64,000 bases of DNA, taken from contig NZ_JACVVX010000009.1 of the NCBI RefSeq assembly GCF_014534685.1, positions 62,001 to 126,000 on the forward strand, given 5' to 3'. Positions 62,385 to 64,000 of the stretch are shown here, in pieces. A program made the position numbers and the translations under genes. The stretch's first letter is position 1. Each line of letters opens with the position of its first letter. The notes beneath the pieces were generated by a model. The model was not told where the DNA came from, ran no database searches, and was given only the letters and a program-made list of their open reading frames with translations. The DNA comes from Oryzicola mucosus (GTDB lineage: Bacteria; Pseudomonadota; Alphaproteobacteria; Rhizobiales; Rhizobiaceae).

Positions 62385-63518
62385 ATGTCAGCAGCACTTC
62401 GACGACCGCTGGAACGCGGCCAGTTGGACTTGTTCCACGCACTCCCCGGCCCGTTAGCCCCTCGCGACGCGCAGGACCTCATGGCCTATCCATTCTTCTC
62501 CCTTTCAAAATCTCATCGTATCGCACCGATCGACTTCACCGCTGGCGAAGTGTCGATCCGTGTCGAGGCTGTGCAGGACCACGGCATGGCAACGATCTGG
62601 GACGCCGATATCCTGATCTGGGCGGCTAGCCAGATCGTCGAGGCCCGTGACGCGGGGCTTCGCACCTCACGCCTGATGGCGGCAACACCCTATGAGATCC
62701 TGAGTTTTGTGGGACGGGGTGTCAGCGCTCGTGACTATCAGCGTCTGAAGGCCGCACTGGACCGCCTCCAGTCGACGACCATCGCCACCTCAATCCGTCA
62801 GCCTGTCGAGGGCCGGCGCCATCGTTTCTCCTGGATCAATGAATGGCAGGAACGAACCGATCGGTTCGGTAAGCCCGCCGGTATCGAGCTCATCATCCCG
62901 GACTGGTTTTATCGAGCGGTGCTGGACGATGCTCTCGTTCTCACCATCGACAGAAGCTATTTTGCGCTCACGGGCGGCCTCGACCGATGGCTCTATCGCA
63001 TCGTACGCAAGCATGGGGGCAGACAGCGCTCGGGCTGGCGGTTCGACTTCGGCCATCTCCATATCAAATCCGGCAGCCTGTCGCCGTTCAAGCGCTTTGC
63101 TTTCGAGCTGCGCAACATCATCAAACGCCAGCCGCTACCCGGCTACATCCTGTCGCTCGAGGTGGAAGTCGGCGGCCGTCTTCTGCTTGCTTTCGAACCG
63201 CTCCCGGCGACCGGGCAGGCTGTGGATAGTCTCGTGCTATCGGGAACCCCGACTATCGTGCCATCGGGAACCGGAGGCTCGTGCTATCAGGAACCCAAAC
63301 CGGGCCTAAGCATAAGAAAACAGACGCATATTCGCTCTCTTAACTTAGAGTCTAACACAGATTCTAACTTTAAGGCGCGCGCGCGAACAGAAAGCCTGGA
63401 CCGAAACGAGGCTCAGGAACCCGCTTTTGCCTCAGTGGACTTGTCGAGGGGTCGGACACTGACGCCCTCCGACGCATCATCAACGGCTCCTGCGAACAAA
63501 GCGGGGAAAGCGGGATGA
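62385..63518 (+). CDS. repA: Replication initiator protein RepA (RPA family)
   Basis: 377 aa from ATG 62385. It carries the RPA-family blocks AYPFFSLSKSHRIAPIDF, ATIWDADILIWAASQIVEARD, TPYEILSFVGRGVSARDYQRLKAALDRLQSTTIATSI, WFYRAVLDDALVLTID and LSPFKRFAFELRNII, which together form winged helices that bind origin iterons. The last ~100 codons are variable and contain three iteron-like repeats in the DNA. Start-stop arrangement is normal. It shows that the element can replicate as a plasmid or as a circular ICE. Confidence 0.88.
   Translation: MSAALRRPLERGQLDLFHALPGPLAPRDAQDLMAYPFFSLSKSHRIAPIDFTAGEVSIRVEAVQDHGMATIWDADILIWAASQIVEARDAGLRTSRLMAATPYEILSFVGRGVSARDYQRLKAALDRLQSTTIATSIRQPVEGRRHRFSWINEWQERTDRFGKPAGIELIIPDWFYRAVLDDALVLTIDRSYFALTGGLDRWLYRIVRKHGGRQRSGWRFDFGHLHIKSGSLSPFKRFAFELRNIIKRQPLPGYILSLEVEVGGRLLLAFEPLPATGQAVDSLVLSGTPTIVPSGTGGSCYQEPKPGLSIRKQTHIRSLNLESNTDSNFKARARTESLDRNEAQEPAFASVDLSRGRTLTPSDASSTAPANKAGKAG
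63234..63295 (+). repeat. Iteron-like repeats within repA (candidate origin)
   Basis: Three 15-bp copies: GTGCTATCGGGAACC (63234-63248), GTGCCATCGGGAACC (63258-63272) and GTGCTATCAGGAACC (63281-63295), spaced 24 and 23 bp, about two helical turns. An AT-richer stretch follows at 63335-63375, suitable for strand opening. They lie inside the 3' coding part of repA. Confidence 0.7.
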
Positions 63519-63708
63519 TTGTGCCCGCATCGATCCAGCGAGACGCCGTCGATGCGACGACGCTTCCACCGCCAGACCAAAACACTGTGGCAGCCCCACC
63601 GATCCCGTTCCAGCGAGCGGGCCGTCAGCCCCCATCGCCAGCGCTTCGTTCTGGCAGCCGAGACTTGGTGTGGTTGGCGCCCCTTCCTCTACCTTCCGGA
63701 CACGCTTC

Positions 63709-64000
63709 ATGACCCAGAGAAACCCCTCACAGATCAGCGATACTGCCGCCGCGTCGAACTCCGATGATTTCATCACCCGCGTTGAGCTGACATGGGTGGC
63801 GAAGAAGATCGAACACTGGATCAGGTTCGGTCGCCCGAGTTGCGAGCAGCTTCTCCACCGCAGCCGAAAAGTCGTCGGCTTTACACCGGACACAATCTTC
63901 GCTTTCGTCCGCTGGGCATCAAATGACTATGGCACGATCATCTCGCGCATCGACATCGTGCGCGCCGTCGGTCGCGCAGAGGTTTTCCAGACACTGCCAT
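63709..64000 (+). CDS. DUF2840 protein (partial, 3' end off window)
   Basis: 97 codons present from ATG 63709. FITRVELTWVAKKIEHWIRFGRPSCEQLLHRSRKVVGF and FAFVRWASNDYGTIISRIDIVRAVGRAEVFQTLP are characteristic of DUF2840, a conserved protein encoded between the RepA/ParA genes and the conjugation genes of alphaproteobacterial mobile elements. Function unknown. Conjugation genes are expected beyond the right edge. Confidence 0.85.
   Translation, partial: MTQRNPSQISDTAAASNSDDFITRVELTWVAKKIEHWIRFGRPSCEQLLHRSRKVVGFTPDTIFAFVRWASNDYGTIISRIDIVRAVGRAEVFQTLP

Noticed and set aside
1-64000. CRISPR array, rRNA or tRNA genes
   Set aside because: No regularly spaced repeats of CRISPR type and no tRNA- or rRNA-like stretches were noticed by eye; a covariance-model search would be needed to exclude a tRNA fully.

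Overview
The window looks like alphaproteobacterial DNA, probably Hyphomicrobiales or a close relative. It is GC-rich, and it carries a tripartite tricarboxylate (TTT) transporter, a TRAP transporter, ectoine-type Ehu/Doe genes, and the DUF932 / ParB / strawberry-notch / toprim / DUF2493 / DUF736 / RepA / DUF2840 set typical of alphaproteobacterial plasmids and integrative elements. I saw no rRNA, tRNA or CRISPR array.

Layout. 0-9 kb holds two organic-acid uptake blocks. The first is a GntR/LacI-type regulator with tctB, divergent from tctC and a fumarase/aspartase-superfamily lyase. The second is an FCD regulator divergent from a dctPQM TRAP operon. 8.6-12.2 kb is a scarred junction: a dinB remnant, a methyltransferase-like membrane protein, a DUF3299 protein, a 96-bp MITE, an AlpA-type regulator and a decayed tyrosine integrase.

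12.8-20.8 kb is a seven-gene ubiquitin-like conjugation operon: sigma-like factor, unknown protein, ImmA/IrrE-UvrD fusion, triple beta-grasp Ubl, E2-like protein, JAB-E1 fusion and DUF6527. Its genes overlap by 1-4 nt and it lies between imperfect direct repeats. 21.1-29.9 kb is a second compact operon resembling an undescribed restriction or defence system: HigA-like regulator, MmeI-like adenine methyltransferase, unknown protein, SF2 helicase, GIY-YIG protein, HNH nuclease, unknown protein and a minimal nucleotidyltransferase. 30.4-36.1 kb has a GHKL-ATPase/nuclease fusion, a TPR protein, HipBA and an AbiE locus whose toxin gene survives only as a frameshifted stub.

36.4-49.7 kb is mobile-element backbone with several frameshifts (parB, strawberry notch, flavin reductase). 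50.0-52.3 kb is a nested insertion: an IS1111-group element sits in the right end of an IS5/IS427-group element. The IS1111 right end contains a stem-loop whose guide-like segments match both the target and the element ends, which predicts a bridge/seek RNA. 52.3-55.9 kb is a three-gene operon of a dual PD-(D/E)XK protein, a membrane protein and a nucleoid-associated-like protein, probably defence. 57.5-61.9 kb encodes an EhuBCDA-like ABC importer and a DoeB-like deacetylase. 62.1-64 kb carries an HTH protein, the RepA initiator with three iteron-like repeats in its 3' end, and the start of a DUF2840 gene.

Overall, an accessory, defence-rich mobile element adjoins catabolic transport genes. 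All functions are read from sequence patterns without database searches.
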